This document shows positions 29,157-37,717 of a DNA stretch of 64,000 nt, in pieces. The notes under the pieces were generated by a model that worked only from the letters and a program-made list of their open reading frames with translations, was not told the DNA's origin and searched no databases. The position numbers and the translations under genes were made by a program. Where the stretch lies: contig CAUJDN010000030.1 in assembly GCA_963169195.1 (NCBI GenBank), positions 1-64,000 on the forward strand, read 5' to 3'. The stretch comes from Acidobacteriota bacterium (GTDB lineage Bacteria; Acidobacteriota; Vicinamibacteria; Vicinamibacterales; UBA2999). How positions within the stretch are numbered: position 1 is the first letter of the stretch; each line of letters opens with the position of its first letter.

Positions 29157-29984
29157 CTACCGCTGCTTGCTCCGGTACTCCGCGCTGTTGCGCAGCTCCC
29201 GGGCCACGTCGCGCTCCGTCCAGTGGTCCTTGAGCACGCGCTGCACCCAGCCCTCGCTTGCCGGATCGGGCTCGCGTTCGAGGACGCTCAGGTATGCGCG
29301 CCTGACAATCGCGCGGGCGTCGTCCACCGAGATGTTGTTCCGCTGCCGGTACTCCGGGCTGTTCATGATGGACTCGCGCACGTCGTGCTCGTCCCACCCG
29401 TGGTGCATGATCTGGTTGCGGAACGACGCCTGTCCGTTCTGGTCCGGCGCCCGGCCCAGCAGATCCTGGTAGGCCCGCCGGATGATGCGGTCAGCCGCCG
29501 CCGCGGACATCCCGGATCCCTGAGTGCGAAGCTCGTCCCGCACCCGGCGCTCCGTCCAGCCGTCGTCGGTCATCAGTCGGCGGTAACGCGACAGCTCGTC
29601 GCGGCTCGGAGCCCGGCCCACGACGTCCTCGTACGCGTTCCGAATCACGCGATCGACGTCGTAGCTCGCGCGATCCCTCGTGGAGCGTTCGCCGTGGGGC
29701 CAGTAGTCACGCCGCTCGCGCAGGTCCTCGCGGATGTCGGTCTCGTTCCAGTGGTCCTCGTGAATGCGGACGCGATAGCGGCGCATCTCGCTCTCGTCCG
29801 GGCGACGACTGAGCACGTCGTTGAACGCCCGCACGATCAGGGCGTCCACCCAGCCGCCACCGCTTCGGTACTGGGCGGCATCGCCGGTTCGCCCGTCCAG
29901 GGTCGTGGCCGCCGCCTGCCCCGCCGGGGCGACGACGGCGAGCGCCGCCACGAGTGCCATCAGCCGAATCGCTCTCATGTTCAT
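29157..29984 (-). CDS. Exported DUF4214-like repeat protein
   Basis: About 275 residues. A signal peptide (RLMALVAALAVVAPAGQAAA) is followed by four repeats of about 50 residues, each of the form RAYxDxLGRxPDxxxxxxYxxxxxxxxWxExDVRxxLRxSxEY, for instance IIRRAYQDLLGRAPDQNG. This resembles DUF4214, a helical module named from phycobilisome linkers and often seen in surface proteins. Two ATGs compete: 29984 and 29978; the AAGGAG site fits 29978 better. Function unknown. It is 14 bp after the PPK2 gene and may share its transcript. Confidence 0.75.
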   Translation of the reverse strand: MNMRAIRLMALVAALAVVAPAGQAAATTLDGRTGDAAQYRSGGGWVDALIVRAFNDVLSRRPDESEMRRYRVRIHEDHWNETDIREDLRERRDYWPHGERSTRDRASYDVDRVIRNAYEDVVGRAPSRDELSRYRRLMTDDGWTERRVRDELRTQGSGMSAAAADRIIRRAYQDLLGRAPDQNGQASFRNQIMHHGWDEHDVRESIMNSPEYRQRNNISVDDARAIVRRAYLSVLEREPDPASEGWVQRVLKDHWTERDVARELRNSAEYRSKQR

Positions 29985-29998
29985 GGCTCCTTGGTCGA

Positions 29999-30904
29999 TC
30001 AGTCCTTCTCGGCCGTCAGCATGCGCCGCACTTCCTGCAGCTCCGCCTTCTTGGCGTCCGACATCTTCGGGTAGCGCAGATCCAGGCCTTCGAGCGCGTG
30101 GTAGACGATGGCGGCCACCGCCAGCCGCGTGAACCACTTGTGGTCGGCCGGGACGATGTGCCAGGGGGCCCACTCGGTACTGGTGTTCGTGAACACGTCC
30201 TCGTAGGCCCGCATGTAGTCGTCCCAGTGAACCCGCTCCTTCGCGTCGTTGACCGACAGCTTCCAGTTCCTGTCCTCGTCATCGATCCGGGCGAGGAACC
30301 GCCGCTTCTGCTCGGCCTTGGAGACATTGAGGAAGAACTTCAGCAGGACGACGCCGTTGTCCACCAGATAACGCTCGAAGTTGTTGATCTCCCGGTAGCG
30401 GCGCTTCCAGATCCCCTTGTCCTTCAGGTGCGCCGGCAACTGCTGCGCAGCGAGGATTTCCTTGTGAACCCGCGTCACCAGGACCTCCTCGTAATACGAG
30501 CGGTTGTGGATGCCGATGCGCCCGCGCTCCGGCAGCGCCCTCATCGAGCGCCACAGGTAGGTGTGGTCGCGCTCTTCGGCCGAGGGCGCCTTGAAGTTGA
30601 ACACCTGGCAGCCCTGCGGGTTCACGCCCGACATGACGTGACGGATGGTGCCGTCCTTCCCCGCCGCGTCCATCGCCTGGAAGACCAGGAGCAACGAGTG
30701 CGTGTCCTGCGCGTACAACACGTTCTGCTGCTTCGACAGCCGGCGGATCCCATCGGCCAGCAGGCTGGAGGCCTCCTTCTCGCCTCGAATGGTGCCGGTC
30801 CAGGCCGGGTCGTACTTCTTCAGGCGAATCCGCGTCCCCGGAGGGGCAACGACGTGCTTCAGCAGCCGCCGGATCCGCTTGGCCTCTTCTTTGGGCGTCA
30901 TCAT
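29999..30904 (-). CDS. ppk2: Polyphosphate kinase 2 family protein
   Basis: A 301-residue PPK2, which transfers phosphate between polyphosphate and a nucleotide. Visible motifs are FQAMDAAGKDGTIRHVMSGV (P-loop region), NPQGCQVFNFKAPSAEERDH with the lid, and the Trp/Arg-rich RIGIHNRSYYEEVLVTRVH segment. Length fits a class I or III single-domain enzyme acting on ADP/AMP or GDP. The start is ATG at 30904 or 30901. No clear ribosome site. Confidence 0.9.
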   Translation of the reverse strand: MMTPKEEAKRIRRLLKHVVAPPGTRIRLKKYDPAWTGTIRGEKEASSLLADGIRRLSKQQNVLYAQDTHSLLLVFQAMDAAGKDGTIRHVMSGVNPQGCQVFNFKAPSAEERDHTYLWRSMRALPERGRIGIHNRSYYEEVLVTRVHKEILAAQQLPAHLKDKGIWKRRYREINNFERYLVDNGVVLLKFFLNVSKAEQKRRFLARIDDEDRNWKLSVNDAKERVHWDDYMRAYEDVFTNTSTEWAPWHIVPADHKWFTRLAVAAIVYHALEGLDLRYPKMSDAKKAELQEVRRMLTAEKD

Positions 30905-30935
30905 GGGTGTCAGACCGCGAGGGACTGGGACCTCG

Positions 30936-31835
30936 TCACAGGCGTGTGGTCCAGTCGGTGGACATGAACCAGTAGTCGTACCGTTCGGTAAGCCAGCCCG
31001 TCTCCTTGTGGTAGGTGAGCCAGGCATCCAGGAAGTTGAGGAGATCCGGGTCCCCCTTCCGAACCGCCAGCGCCGCGCTCGCGGCCTCGAGCTCGCCACC
31101 CTCCGGGAGGAACAACGCGTTGCCGCTGGCCTGGACCATCACACGGACGGCCGGGGACATCACGATGGCCGCATGCGCCTTGCCCTCGAGGACCGGCGCC
31201 AGCGGTTCGTCGTTGATGTCGACCCTGATCAGTCTCGCCCTGGGGAAACGGCGGGCCGCCAGCTCCTCCATGCCCGTCCCCTGGTTGACGACCAGGGAGA
31301 CCTCGGGCCGGTTGAAGTCCTCCGCACGCGTGAAGGTGCCGGCCGTGGCCCGCCCGGCGACGAGGCTGACCGCCCCCTTCGATGTGGCCTGGGTGTAGTT
31401 GACCATCAAGGCGCGCGCGGGTGTGATCCACAGCCCCGATGCGATCACGTCGAAGTGGCCGTCCATCAGGTCGCCGACGATGTGCGGCCAGGAGGTCGGC
31501 ACGATCTCGAGCTCGACGCCCATTTCCTCGGCCAGCTTCCGGCCCAGATCGATGCTGAACCCCATGAGCTCGCCGTCCCGGTCGCGCATCACCCATGGCA
31601 TGGTCGGCGCCACACCCAGGCGCAGGATGCCCCGGCGCTTGATGGTGGCAATCGTGTCCAGGGCCGGCCTCGCATAGACCGGTGGCACGTCGGGCGCCGG
31701 CGGCCGGGGGGCCACGGCCTCGCCGCCGGGATACCCGGGCGAGGGCGGCGATTGAGGGGGCTGCTGGGCGGCCGAGACGACCCCGACGGAGCCGGACAGG
31801 ACCAGCGCCAACAGCGCACCGCGCATGAGCGTCAC
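30936..31835 (-). CDS. Amino-acid-type solute-binding protein
   Basis: A 299-residue periplasmic binding protein of SBP family 3. After the signal peptide (ALLALVLSGSVGVVSAAQ) comes a Pro-rich linker, then IKRRGILRLGVAPTMPWVMRD and GELMGFSIDLGRKLAEEMGVELEIV, followed by FDVIASGLWITPARA. A GTG at 31835 has AGGAGG at good spacing and was chosen over the ATG nine bases on. No ABC permease or ATPase is adjacent, so the transporter partner is unknown; similar orphan proteins serve sensors. Compare the SBP domain fused to a symporter at 33208-35355. Confidence 0.85.
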   Translation of the reverse strand: MTLMRGALLALVLSGSVGVVSAAQQPPQSPPSPGYPGGEAVAPRPPAPDVPPVYARPALDTIATIKRRGILRLGVAPTMPWVMRDRDGELMGFSIDLGRKLAEEMGVELEIVPTSWPHIVGDLMDGHFDVIASGLWITPARALMVNYTQATSKGAVSLVAGRATAGTFTRAEDFNRPEVSLVVNQGTGMEELAARRFPRARLIRVDINDEPLAPVLEGKAHAAIVMSPAVRVMVQASGNALFLPEGGELEAASAALAVRKGDPDLLNFLDAWLTYHKETGWLTERYDYWFMSTDWTTRL

Positions 31836-31848
31836 GGCAGTCGACCTC

Positions 31849-32490
31849 CTACTGACCCCAGCCCGCGGGACTGAAGTAGACGCGGTGCGCGTCGTCGGAC
31901 TCGTCGACGGCGTTGAAACCGTGGCCCGCGCGCGTCACCTTGAACCGGAACTGCCCGAGCTCGAGCCGATCGCGGGTCCAGCGGCCGGTGAACCGTTCGC
32001 CCCCGGCGTAACCATCGGTCGTGCCGCTCGGTGTGATGCGGACCTCGACGCTCGTGCGTTCCCGCTCGTCGTAACCACGGAAGCTTCCCACGGCCCACGA
32101 CGGCACCTCGTCGCGATGCTTGTCGTTGCGGCCCGCGACGATGGCCGCAATGATGGCGGCGCCTGCGATGGCCCCCGCCGCGGCTGCCGCGCCGCCGCCG
32201 CTGCCGCCCCGGCCCACGCGGAACTCTCCGGCGCATCCGCGGTCGACCCACACGCCGCGGCCGTCGTACCCCCAGGTACGCCCGAGTTCGCAGCGAGCGA
32301 AGAGGGACGTCTGACTGACGAGCGACGCCCGGTTGTCGGTGTCGGCCCGGCAGTAGCGGTAGCGATGGTTCCGGCTTTCGCAACGGATGATCCGCTCGTC
32401 GGCCTTCAGGGGCACGGCAGGCGTCGCCAACACGGCCACGAGGCCCATCGCCACGCCACGGGTCAGAACGCCGAGGGTCTGTTGCACCAT
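31849..32490 (-). CDS. Exported DUF3011 protein
   Basis: A 213-residue exported protein. A signal peptide (VAMGLVAVLATPAVPLKA) precedes a DUF3011 module: RIIRCESRNHRYRYCRADT and then SLFARCELGRTWGYDGRGVWVDRGC, with four cysteines that could form disulfides. A Gly/Ala-rich stretch with a hydrophobic helix follows (AAAAAGAIAGAAIIAAIV), then a C-terminal beta domain. The ATG at 32490 is supported by the signal. TACACT (32506-32501) lies ten bases upstream and the 19-bp motif site D about 35 bp upstream. Function unknown. Confidence 0.8.
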   Translation of the reverse strand: MVQQTLGVLTRGVAMGLVAVLATPAVPLKADERIIRCESRNHRYRYCRADTDNRASLVSQTSLFARCELGRTWGYDGRGVWVDRGCAGEFRVGRGGSGGGAAAAAGAIAGAAIIAAIVAGRNDKHRDEVPSWAVGSFRGYDERERTSVEVRITPSGTTDGYAGGERFTGRWTRDRLELGQFRFKVTRAGHGFNAVDESDDAHRVYFSPAGWGQ

Positions 32491-32525
32491 GACGATCCCG
32501 AGTGTACGGAACGGTTCGACGAGGC

Positions 32526-32544
32526 GACTATCCGATTCCCGCCA
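32526..32544 (-). promoter_or_regulatory. Upstream motif, site D
   Basis: Plus-strand GACTATCCGATTCCCGCCA, 16 of 19 identical to site A. Nineteen bases separate it from the TACACT hexamer before the DUF3011 gene. Confidence 0.45.
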
Positions 32545-32616
32545 CGGCGCCGGTGACGTGCGAAACGGCGATACACCGCGGCGCGATTCGTGCGAAGCTG
32601 GAGTCGAGGTGTTGCG

Positions 32617-33183
32617 ATGAGAGCGCGGCTTCTTCTGGCGTCGGGGATCGCGGGGTTGGCCTTCTCGGGCGCGTGTCAGGGACAGCACGCGTCCCCCGAC
32701 GCGCGCGACCACCCGCACATCGCGGGCGCGCTGGAGGAAACGCCGCCGACCATCGACGACGCGGCCCGCGCGACGTACTGGGGCGGCCTCGCCAGGCAGG
32801 TCACGCTGACGGGCGGCGCATTCGACGGACCCACGGGGCAGCACGTCGAGCTGGTGCGCCAGCACTACGTGAGCGGCGACCTCGAGGGCGACGGTGCCGT
32901 AGACGCCGTGGTGGTGCTGTCGGTGACCAACGCCGGTGAGGAGACGGGACAGTATCTCGCCGTGCTGCGGCACCTGGGCACGGACACCATCAGCCTCGGG
33001 ACCGCGCTGCTGGGCCACCCCGTCGAGGTGGAACGCGTTCACATCGAGGGCCGGCGCATCGTCGTGGACCTGCTGCGGCGCCCGGCCGCGGACCCGGCGT
33101 CTTCCGAGCACGCCCGGATGGCCTACGAGCTGGGGCGCGGCGAGCTCGTGAAGGTCGCCGAGGAGGCCGGCGCCGCCCGGTGA
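32617..33183 (+). CDS. Putative lipoprotein, function unknown
   Basis: A 188-residue protein with an N-terminal signal ending in GLAFSGAC, a plausible lipobox that would place it as a lipoprotein. The rest has DGAVDAVVVLSV, like an FG-GAP/dockerin-style calcium loop, and beta strands, but no family was recognised. The ATG at 32617 has GAGG eight bases upstream. It is alone on the plus strand, divergent from the DUF3011 gene. Confidence 0.7.
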   Translation: MRARLLLASGIAGLAFSGACQGQHASPDARDHPHIAGALEETPPTIDDAARATYWGGLARQVTLTGGAFDGPTGQHVELVRQHYVSGDLEGDGAVDAVVVLSVTNAGEETGQYLAVLRHLGTDTISLGTALLGHPVEVERVHIEGRRIVVDLLRRPAADPASSEHARMAYELGRGELVKVAEEAGAAR

Positions 33184-33192
33184 TTGGCGTTC

Positions 33193-33208
33193 GCCCGCAG
33201 ACGCGGGC
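33193..33208. terminator. Hairpin between convergent genes
   Basis: GCCCGC, AGAC, GCGGGC: a perfect 6-bp stem with a 4-base loop between the stops at 33183 and 33208. No U-tract follows on either strand. Confidence 0.4.
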
Positions 33209-35355
33209 TACCACCACCCGAGCACGTTGGACGCGATGCTCCAGCGGGGCATTCGCACCTCCTGGGCCCGTCCTTCGATCCAGTAGCGATGGGCATCGGC
33301 GAAGCTGCCGAGTGCGCGGGTGAACTCGATCCACGTATTCACGAAGGCGCGCAACGACTCGGCTCCCCGGGGCACGGCATAGGCCATCACTCCGCGGGTG
33401 TTGTCGCCCTCCGGCAGGACGGCCGCCAGGGCGGGCTGGATGCGGCTGGCATAGGTGGCCGTGTCGATGGGAAGCACGATCGCGTCGAGATCCCCGAGCG
33501 TTCCCGCGTTCAGAACGTCCTGCAGCGGCCGCGGCTCGATCGTCGCCAGCGGCAGCTTGCGCTGCACCGCCTCCACGAAACGCGGAGACGGAACGCCGAG
33601 CCGCAGCGGTCGCCCGACGAGGGCGGGTCCCTCGACGAACTCGCCCCGGCGATGGTCCGGCACGAGGAACCCGATGCGCTCCTCGTTGTAGGCCGCGCTG
33701 AACTCGACGGCGTCGGCGGTCGCCATGGTCACGACCAGGCCCGACATCACGATGTCGCACACGCCGCCGTCGAGCATCTCGGCCAGCCTCGATCGCTCGA
33801 TGGCGATGAACCGCGGCGACACGCCGAGCGACGACGCGAGCGCATGGGCCATCTCGACGTCGAAGCCCACGAGCTGGCCCTCCGGGTTCAGGAAGGCGTA
33901 GGGCACGGCATCGGTGAACACGCCCACGCGCAGAATCCCTCGTGCCCGCACGTCGCCCAGACGCTGAGCCGGCGGCCCGGGCGGGGCTTCCGGCGCCGTC
34001 GGCGGACGCACCTCGGCGGGAGGCAGTCCATGCCGGAGCACGAACCCCTCGAGGGCGGCCACACCCGAGGGGACGGGCGGGACGATGTGGGCGAAGACGA
34101 ACCGCGTACCACCGATGAACGCGCCCACGACCGCCGCGCTGACGAGCGCGAGGCGACCGAGGCGTTTCACGTCCACGCGCAGGCGCCCCAGCAGGCTCGC
34201 GGCCACGAGCATCGACAGGGCGGCCGTGTGCATGGCCGCCGCCAGCGACCCGAACCTCACGTTCAGCACGCTCGAGACGGTGAACAGGTTGAACAGGTCC
34301 GCCGGCAGCTGGAGCAGGTCCAGCAGGAACGGCACGGCGGCGTTGATGTTCCCGAACATGCTCAGCACGCCGGCCGTGCCCAGGCTGATCCACTGCGAGG
34401 CCGACAGGCTCGCCGCGGAGAACCAGGCGGCAAAGGGAAAGAAGGCGAGCGTCAGGATTTTCCCGGTGTGCGGAAAGTTGAACAGGAGCGGCACGGCGAC
34501 GCCGATGGTGCGTTCCGCGTCCTCCTCGGTCACGCCCTGCTCCTGCAGCAACTGCTTGTTCGCCTCCGCGATCATCGGCAGGACGACGAAATAGTCGCCG
34601 GCGGCAAACGCCGTCAGGGCCGCGGTCTGCAGCGCGCTCACGAACCGCGGGTACTGGATCGGCGTGAGCAGCGCCACCAGCGCGGGCAACACCCACCACG
34701 CCAGGAGCACCGCCAGGCCGATGTAGACGACGAACCACACCTGCAGGCGAAGGAACTCGTCCACTCGAAGCACGCCGGCGGCCTCGGCCGTCATGGCGAA
34801 CACCCCGAGCGGCGCCAACCGCGTGATGAGCCGGCTGATCCGGCCCATCGCCTCGTTGAATCCCTCGAGCGCGTCCAGCAACGGGCGCTTTCGGGCGTCC
34901 TCCATCGTGCCGAGCGCCATGCCGGCCAGCAGGCCGAACAGCACGACGGCCGGCATGGCATTGAAGGCCAGCGAATGGAAGACGTTCGAGGGGATGTAGA
35001 TGTCGAGCCAGTTGATGGGCGCCGACGGCGGGTGGTCCGCCGAGAAGGCGAAGCCGCCTCGCCCCGCCGGCAGGGCCAGCGATGAGGCGAACACGACCGC
35101 GAGCACCGCGAGCCAGAAGAGCAGCAGGAGCACGCCGCCGTGGACCGCGAGGCGCTTGAGGTCTTCGGCGGTCCGGCCCCCGAGCCCGGCGATGACCGAA
35201 CCCAGCACGTACGGCAGGACGGTGACCTGGAGCAGGCGGGTGAAGACGTCCGCGCCGATGCCCAGCGGCCACACGGCCTCGCCCAGGAACAGCCCGGTCG
35301 CGAGACCGGCCATCAGTCCGGCGAGGACACGCTGGAAGAAGCGCTGATCCGTCAT
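33208..35355 (-). CDS. SDF-family symporter fused to periplasmic solute-binding domain
   Basis: A 715-residue fusion. Residues 1 to about 395 are a dicarboxylate/amino-acid:cation symporter (SDF fold), with helices and hairpins recognisable but key motifs altered: TAFAAGDYFVVLP in place of the serine-rich HP1 loop, NFPHTGK in place of NMDGT, and FGNINAAVP in HP2. An extra helix at about 402-422 follows, then a linker and, from residue 468, an SBP family 3 domain (RARGILRVGVFTDAVPYAFL). The extra helix would place that domain in the periplasm. It starts 19 bp after the nucleotide-translocase gene, probably one operon. Confidence 0.88.
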   Translation of the reverse strand: MTDQRFFQRVLAGLMAGLATGLFLGEAVWPLGIGADVFTRLLQVTVLPYVLGSVIAGLGGRTAEDLKRLAVHGGVLLLLFWLAVLAVVFASSLALPAGRGGFAFSADHPPSAPINWLDIYIPSNVFHSLAFNAMPAVVLFGLLAGMALGTMEDARKRPLLDALEGFNEAMGRISRLITRLAPLGVFAMTAEAAGVLRVDEFLRLQVWFVVYIGLAVLLAWWVLPALVALLTPIQYPRFVSALQTAALTAFAAGDYFVVLPMIAEANKQLLQEQGVTEEDAERTIGVAVPLLFNFPHTGKILTLAFFPFAAWFSAASLSASQWISLGTAGVLSMFGNINAAVPFLLDLLQLPADLFNLFTVSSVLNVRFGSLAAAMHTAALSMLVAASLLGRLRVDVKRLGRLALVSAAVVGAFIGGTRFVFAHIVPPVPSGVAALEGFVLRHGLPPAEVRPPTAPEAPPGPPAQRLGDVRARGILRVGVFTDAVPYAFLNPEGQLVGFDVEMAHALASSLGVSPRFIAIERSRLAEMLDGGVCDIVMSGLVVTMATADAVEFSAAYNEERIGFLVPDHRRGEFVEGPALVGRPLRLGVPSPRFVEAVQRKLPLATIEPRPLQDVLNAGTLGDLDAIVLPIDTATYASRIQPALAAVLPEGDNTRGVMAYAVPRGAESLRAFVNTWIEFTRALGSFADAHRYWIEGRAQEVRMPRWSIASNVLGWW

Positions 35356-35374
35356 GCGGGGCGACGAACCGCCC

Positions 35375-36688
35375 TCAGGCCGGCGGTGGTGCCGTCAGCC
35401 GATCGTATGCGGAGACCAGTCGGAACGCCACCAGCAACGCAGCGACGACGACCACGATGTTGGTCAAGGCGAAGCCGGAGGGCCCGAGCGCCAGGTAGTG
35501 GGTGCCGGCGAACACGACCGCGGCCGACAGGAGGTCGCCGGTCCGGACGAAGAACGTGTCGATCGCCTGCTTGGCCTTGAACTTCTGCTCCCGGGTCGTC
35601 GGCAGCCACAGCATCTGCTTCGCCGTGTTCATCACCGAGTAGTCGGCCGAGTTCTCGGCGGTCTTGACGACGCGGACGGCCGCCAGGCCCGCGCCGAGCG
35701 CGGCGGCGCCGTACGCGCCCAGCGCGAGGATCGGGAGCGTCAGAAGGGCTCCCCTGAATCCGAATCGCTTCACCAGGCGTGACACGACGAATGCCTGGAG
35801 CAGCACGGAGGCCACGTTCACCCAGAAGAAGTAGCTGCCGTAGAAGCTCCCGATGAAGGCCCCCCGGTCGAATCCGGCCGTCGCCGAGGCCAGCTCGGCC
35901 GCCTGCGCGGTGACCAGTCGGGCCAGGATGAACTCGCCCGTCGAGTTGACGATGTTCAGGAGCACGAGGAGGAGAGCGACCAGACGCAGATAGGGATTGG
36001 ACAGCACGAGGCCGAAGCCGCCCCCCTTCGATGGCGTCGCCGCGCCGGTGGCCGTGGACGGCCTGGACCACACCCTGGTGTAGAGCGCCAGGTGCAGCAG
36101 CAGCAGGGCGGCCGCAATCTGCATCATCACCCAGGGGGACACGCCGTTCGAGAAGAGCGCCTGCGCCGCCGCGGCCCCCAGCGGCGCACCCGCGGTCGAG
36201 CCGACAGCGATCAGCGGGAACAGGCGGTCCCCTTCGGCCTTGCTGTAGACATCGTTCGCGAACGACCAGAACTGCGCGATCATCGTCAGGCTGAAGATGC
36301 CGACCCAGACGTAGAACGCGAAACCGACGTACGGAATCCCGAGCCGGCCAGCAACGACGAAGAGCTCGATGCAGGCGACGAAGGCGACGACCACCGTGAC
36401 GAGCAGCCGGCTCCTGGACAGGCGCGACACCAGCCAGCCGTACAGGGGCACATAGCCCAGCAGCACCGCCGCCTGCGCGCCCGCCGCGTAGGACTTCAGC
36501 TCTGCACCGCCCGTGGTGAGGATGAGCGGCTCGCGAACCGTCTTGAGGATGTAGTAGGCCAGCAGCAGGAGGAAGACGTTCAGGAACATCAACAGCGCGT
36601 GCGCCCCTTCGCCGGGGCGCACGTCGCCGAAGAGGCGAAGCGCGCGGTCGAGTCGCGAACCCGGGCCGGTGGCCTCCACGCCAGACAT
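35375..36688 (-). CDS. ATP/ADP translocase-like (Npt1/Npt2 family) membrane protein
   Basis: A 437-residue membrane protein with about 12 helices. The N-terminus (GEGAHALLMFLNVFLLLLAY, then YILKTVREPLIL) and the SFANDVYSKAEGDRLFPLIA segment match the NTP/NDP translocase family related to the MFS, known from obligate intracellular bacteria and plastids and also found without known function in free-living lineages. The C-terminal loop has NTAKQMLWLPTTREQKFKAKQAID, typical of the family. Whether it moves nucleotides is unproven. It lies 44 bp after the gene at 36733-37590. Confidence 0.85.
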   Translation of the reverse strand: MSGVEATGPGSRLDRALRLFGDVRPGEGAHALLMFLNVFLLLLAYYILKTVREPLILTTGGAELKSYAAGAQAAVLLGYVPLYGWLVSRLSRSRLLVTVVVAFVACIELFVVAGRLGIPYVGFAFYVWVGIFSLTMIAQFWSFANDVYSKAEGDRLFPLIAVGSTAGAPLGAAAAQALFSNGVSPWVMMQIAAALLLLHLALYTRVWSRPSTATGAATPSKGGGFGLVLSNPYLRLVALLLVLLNIVNSTGEFILARLVTAQAAELASATAGFDRGAFIGSFYGSYFFWVNVASVLLQAFVVSRLVKRFGFRGALLTLPILALGAYGAAALGAGLAAVRVVKTAENSADYSVMNTAKQMLWLPTTREQKFKAKQAIDTFFVRTGDLLSAAVVFAGTHYLALGPSGFALTNIVVVVAALLVAFRLVSAYDRLTAPPPA

Positions 36689-36732
36689 CGTCAGGGTGCG
36701 TTCAGCGCGCGAGCATGCGCCGGTTCCACGCC

Positions 36733-37590
36733 CTATCGGCCGCGGATGACGCGAACGGTCACGGCGAACTCGCCCGCGTTGTCGCCCACCACGTCGTCGT
36801 TGATGCCCAGCCAGAGAGGCCCGGCGCCCGGCATGGGGAGCGGGTCGGTCTGGTTGCCAATCGGGAACGGCACGCCGCCGCCCACACGCCCGATGAGCGC
36901 ACCCGCCAGGAACTCCGGCGCGGGCGAGCTGGCCGCCTTGCGCCCCGTCAGCGAACCGGCCGCCCGGGCCTTGTCATTGGCGTCGGCCGAGAGCTGGATT
37001 TCGCCCCGCACCGAGAACTCCACGCGATCGTCACGCCGCACGGTGATGTTGGTGGCCGTCCACTGCTGGTTCGCCGGGACACGGATGGCGCCCGCGGGGA
37101 GTTGCGTGGCCGTGCCGCCGCCCGCGCTGCCGGGCTGCTGCGGGTAGTTCCCGAGGTAGATGCGCGCCACCTCTGACATCCGGAACCGGCGCTCACCGCC
37201 CGCCTGGAAGGTGACGCTGCGAGGCTCGTTCGGCTTGGCCGAGCCCTCACCGCCCTCGATGTTCACCAGCCGGCCGCGGAGCAGCTCGCCGCCCCGGGTG
37301 ACGAGCACGTGATCGGCGCCCTGCGCCGCCTGGGTCTCGTTGGCGGGCAGGTTGCCGGCATTCCCGCCGACGTCGATGACCAGCGCGTCCCGCATGGGGA
37401 ACTGCCGCTGGTCCGCCTGCGTCACGCGCACGTAGACGGCATCGGTCTGGCGATTCCAGTCTTCGAAACGCCCCGAGACGCGTTCACCGTTGCGGCGCAC
37501 CACGGTGACCTGCTCCTGCGCGTACGGCACCACGTCCATCAGAAGCGTGGCGAGCACGAGTGCAAGGAAGCCGGTGATGGTCTTTGACAT
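36733..37590 (-). CDS. Exported protein, function unknown
   Basis: A 285-residue exported protein. A signal peptide (TGFLALVLATLLMDVVPYAQ) is followed by two Sm-like or SH3-like strands (VTVVRRNGERVSGRFEDWN, VLVTRGGELLRGRLVNIEGG) and, at the C-terminus, a beta-sandwich (VPANQQWTATNITVRRDDRVEF and GPLWLGINDDVVGDNAGEF) that resembles the PA-IL lectin-like fold. That resemblance is tentative. TATACT (37602-37597) ends six bases before the ATG, and motif site A is about 30 bp upstream. Confidence 0.72.
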   Translation of the reverse strand: MSKTITGFLALVLATLLMDVVPYAQEQVTVVRRNGERVSGRFEDWNRQTDAVYVRVTQADQRQFPMRDALVIDVGGNAGNLPANETQAAQGADHVLVTRGGELLRGRLVNIEGGEGSAKPNEPRSVTFQAGGERRFRMSEVARIYLGNYPQQPGSAGGGTATQLPAGAIRVPANQQWTATNITVRRDDRVEFSVRGEIQLSADANDKARAAGSLTGRKAASSPAPEFLAGALIGRVGGGVPFPIGNQTDPLPMPGAGPLWLGINDDVVGDNAGEFAVTVRVIRGR

Positions 37591-37619
37591 CCCTTCAGTA
37601 TACCGACCGCGATGTGCCC

Positions 37620-37638
37620 GGCTATCCGATTTGCGCCA
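37620..37638 (-). promoter_or_regulatory. Upstream motif, site A
   Basis: Plus-strand GGCTATCCGATTTGCGCCA; on the gene strand it reads TGGCGCAAATCGGATAGCC. Seventeen bases separate it from TATACT, the -10 of the gene at 37590. It is the reference for the five-site motif. Confidence 0.5.
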
Positions 37639-37717
37639 ATGTGAACTTCTGCAGTGGATCGGCCGTTGACCGTGACGATCGACTGCTTTCGATGCTATCA
37701 AGGAGACTGGTGGCTTC

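Noticed and set aside
37620-37638. Sigma-54 promoter reading of TGGCGCAAATCGGATAG
   Set aside because: The element lacks the TTGC at the fixed distance after TGGC that sigma-54 needs, and a TATACT -10 lies downstream at normal spacing.
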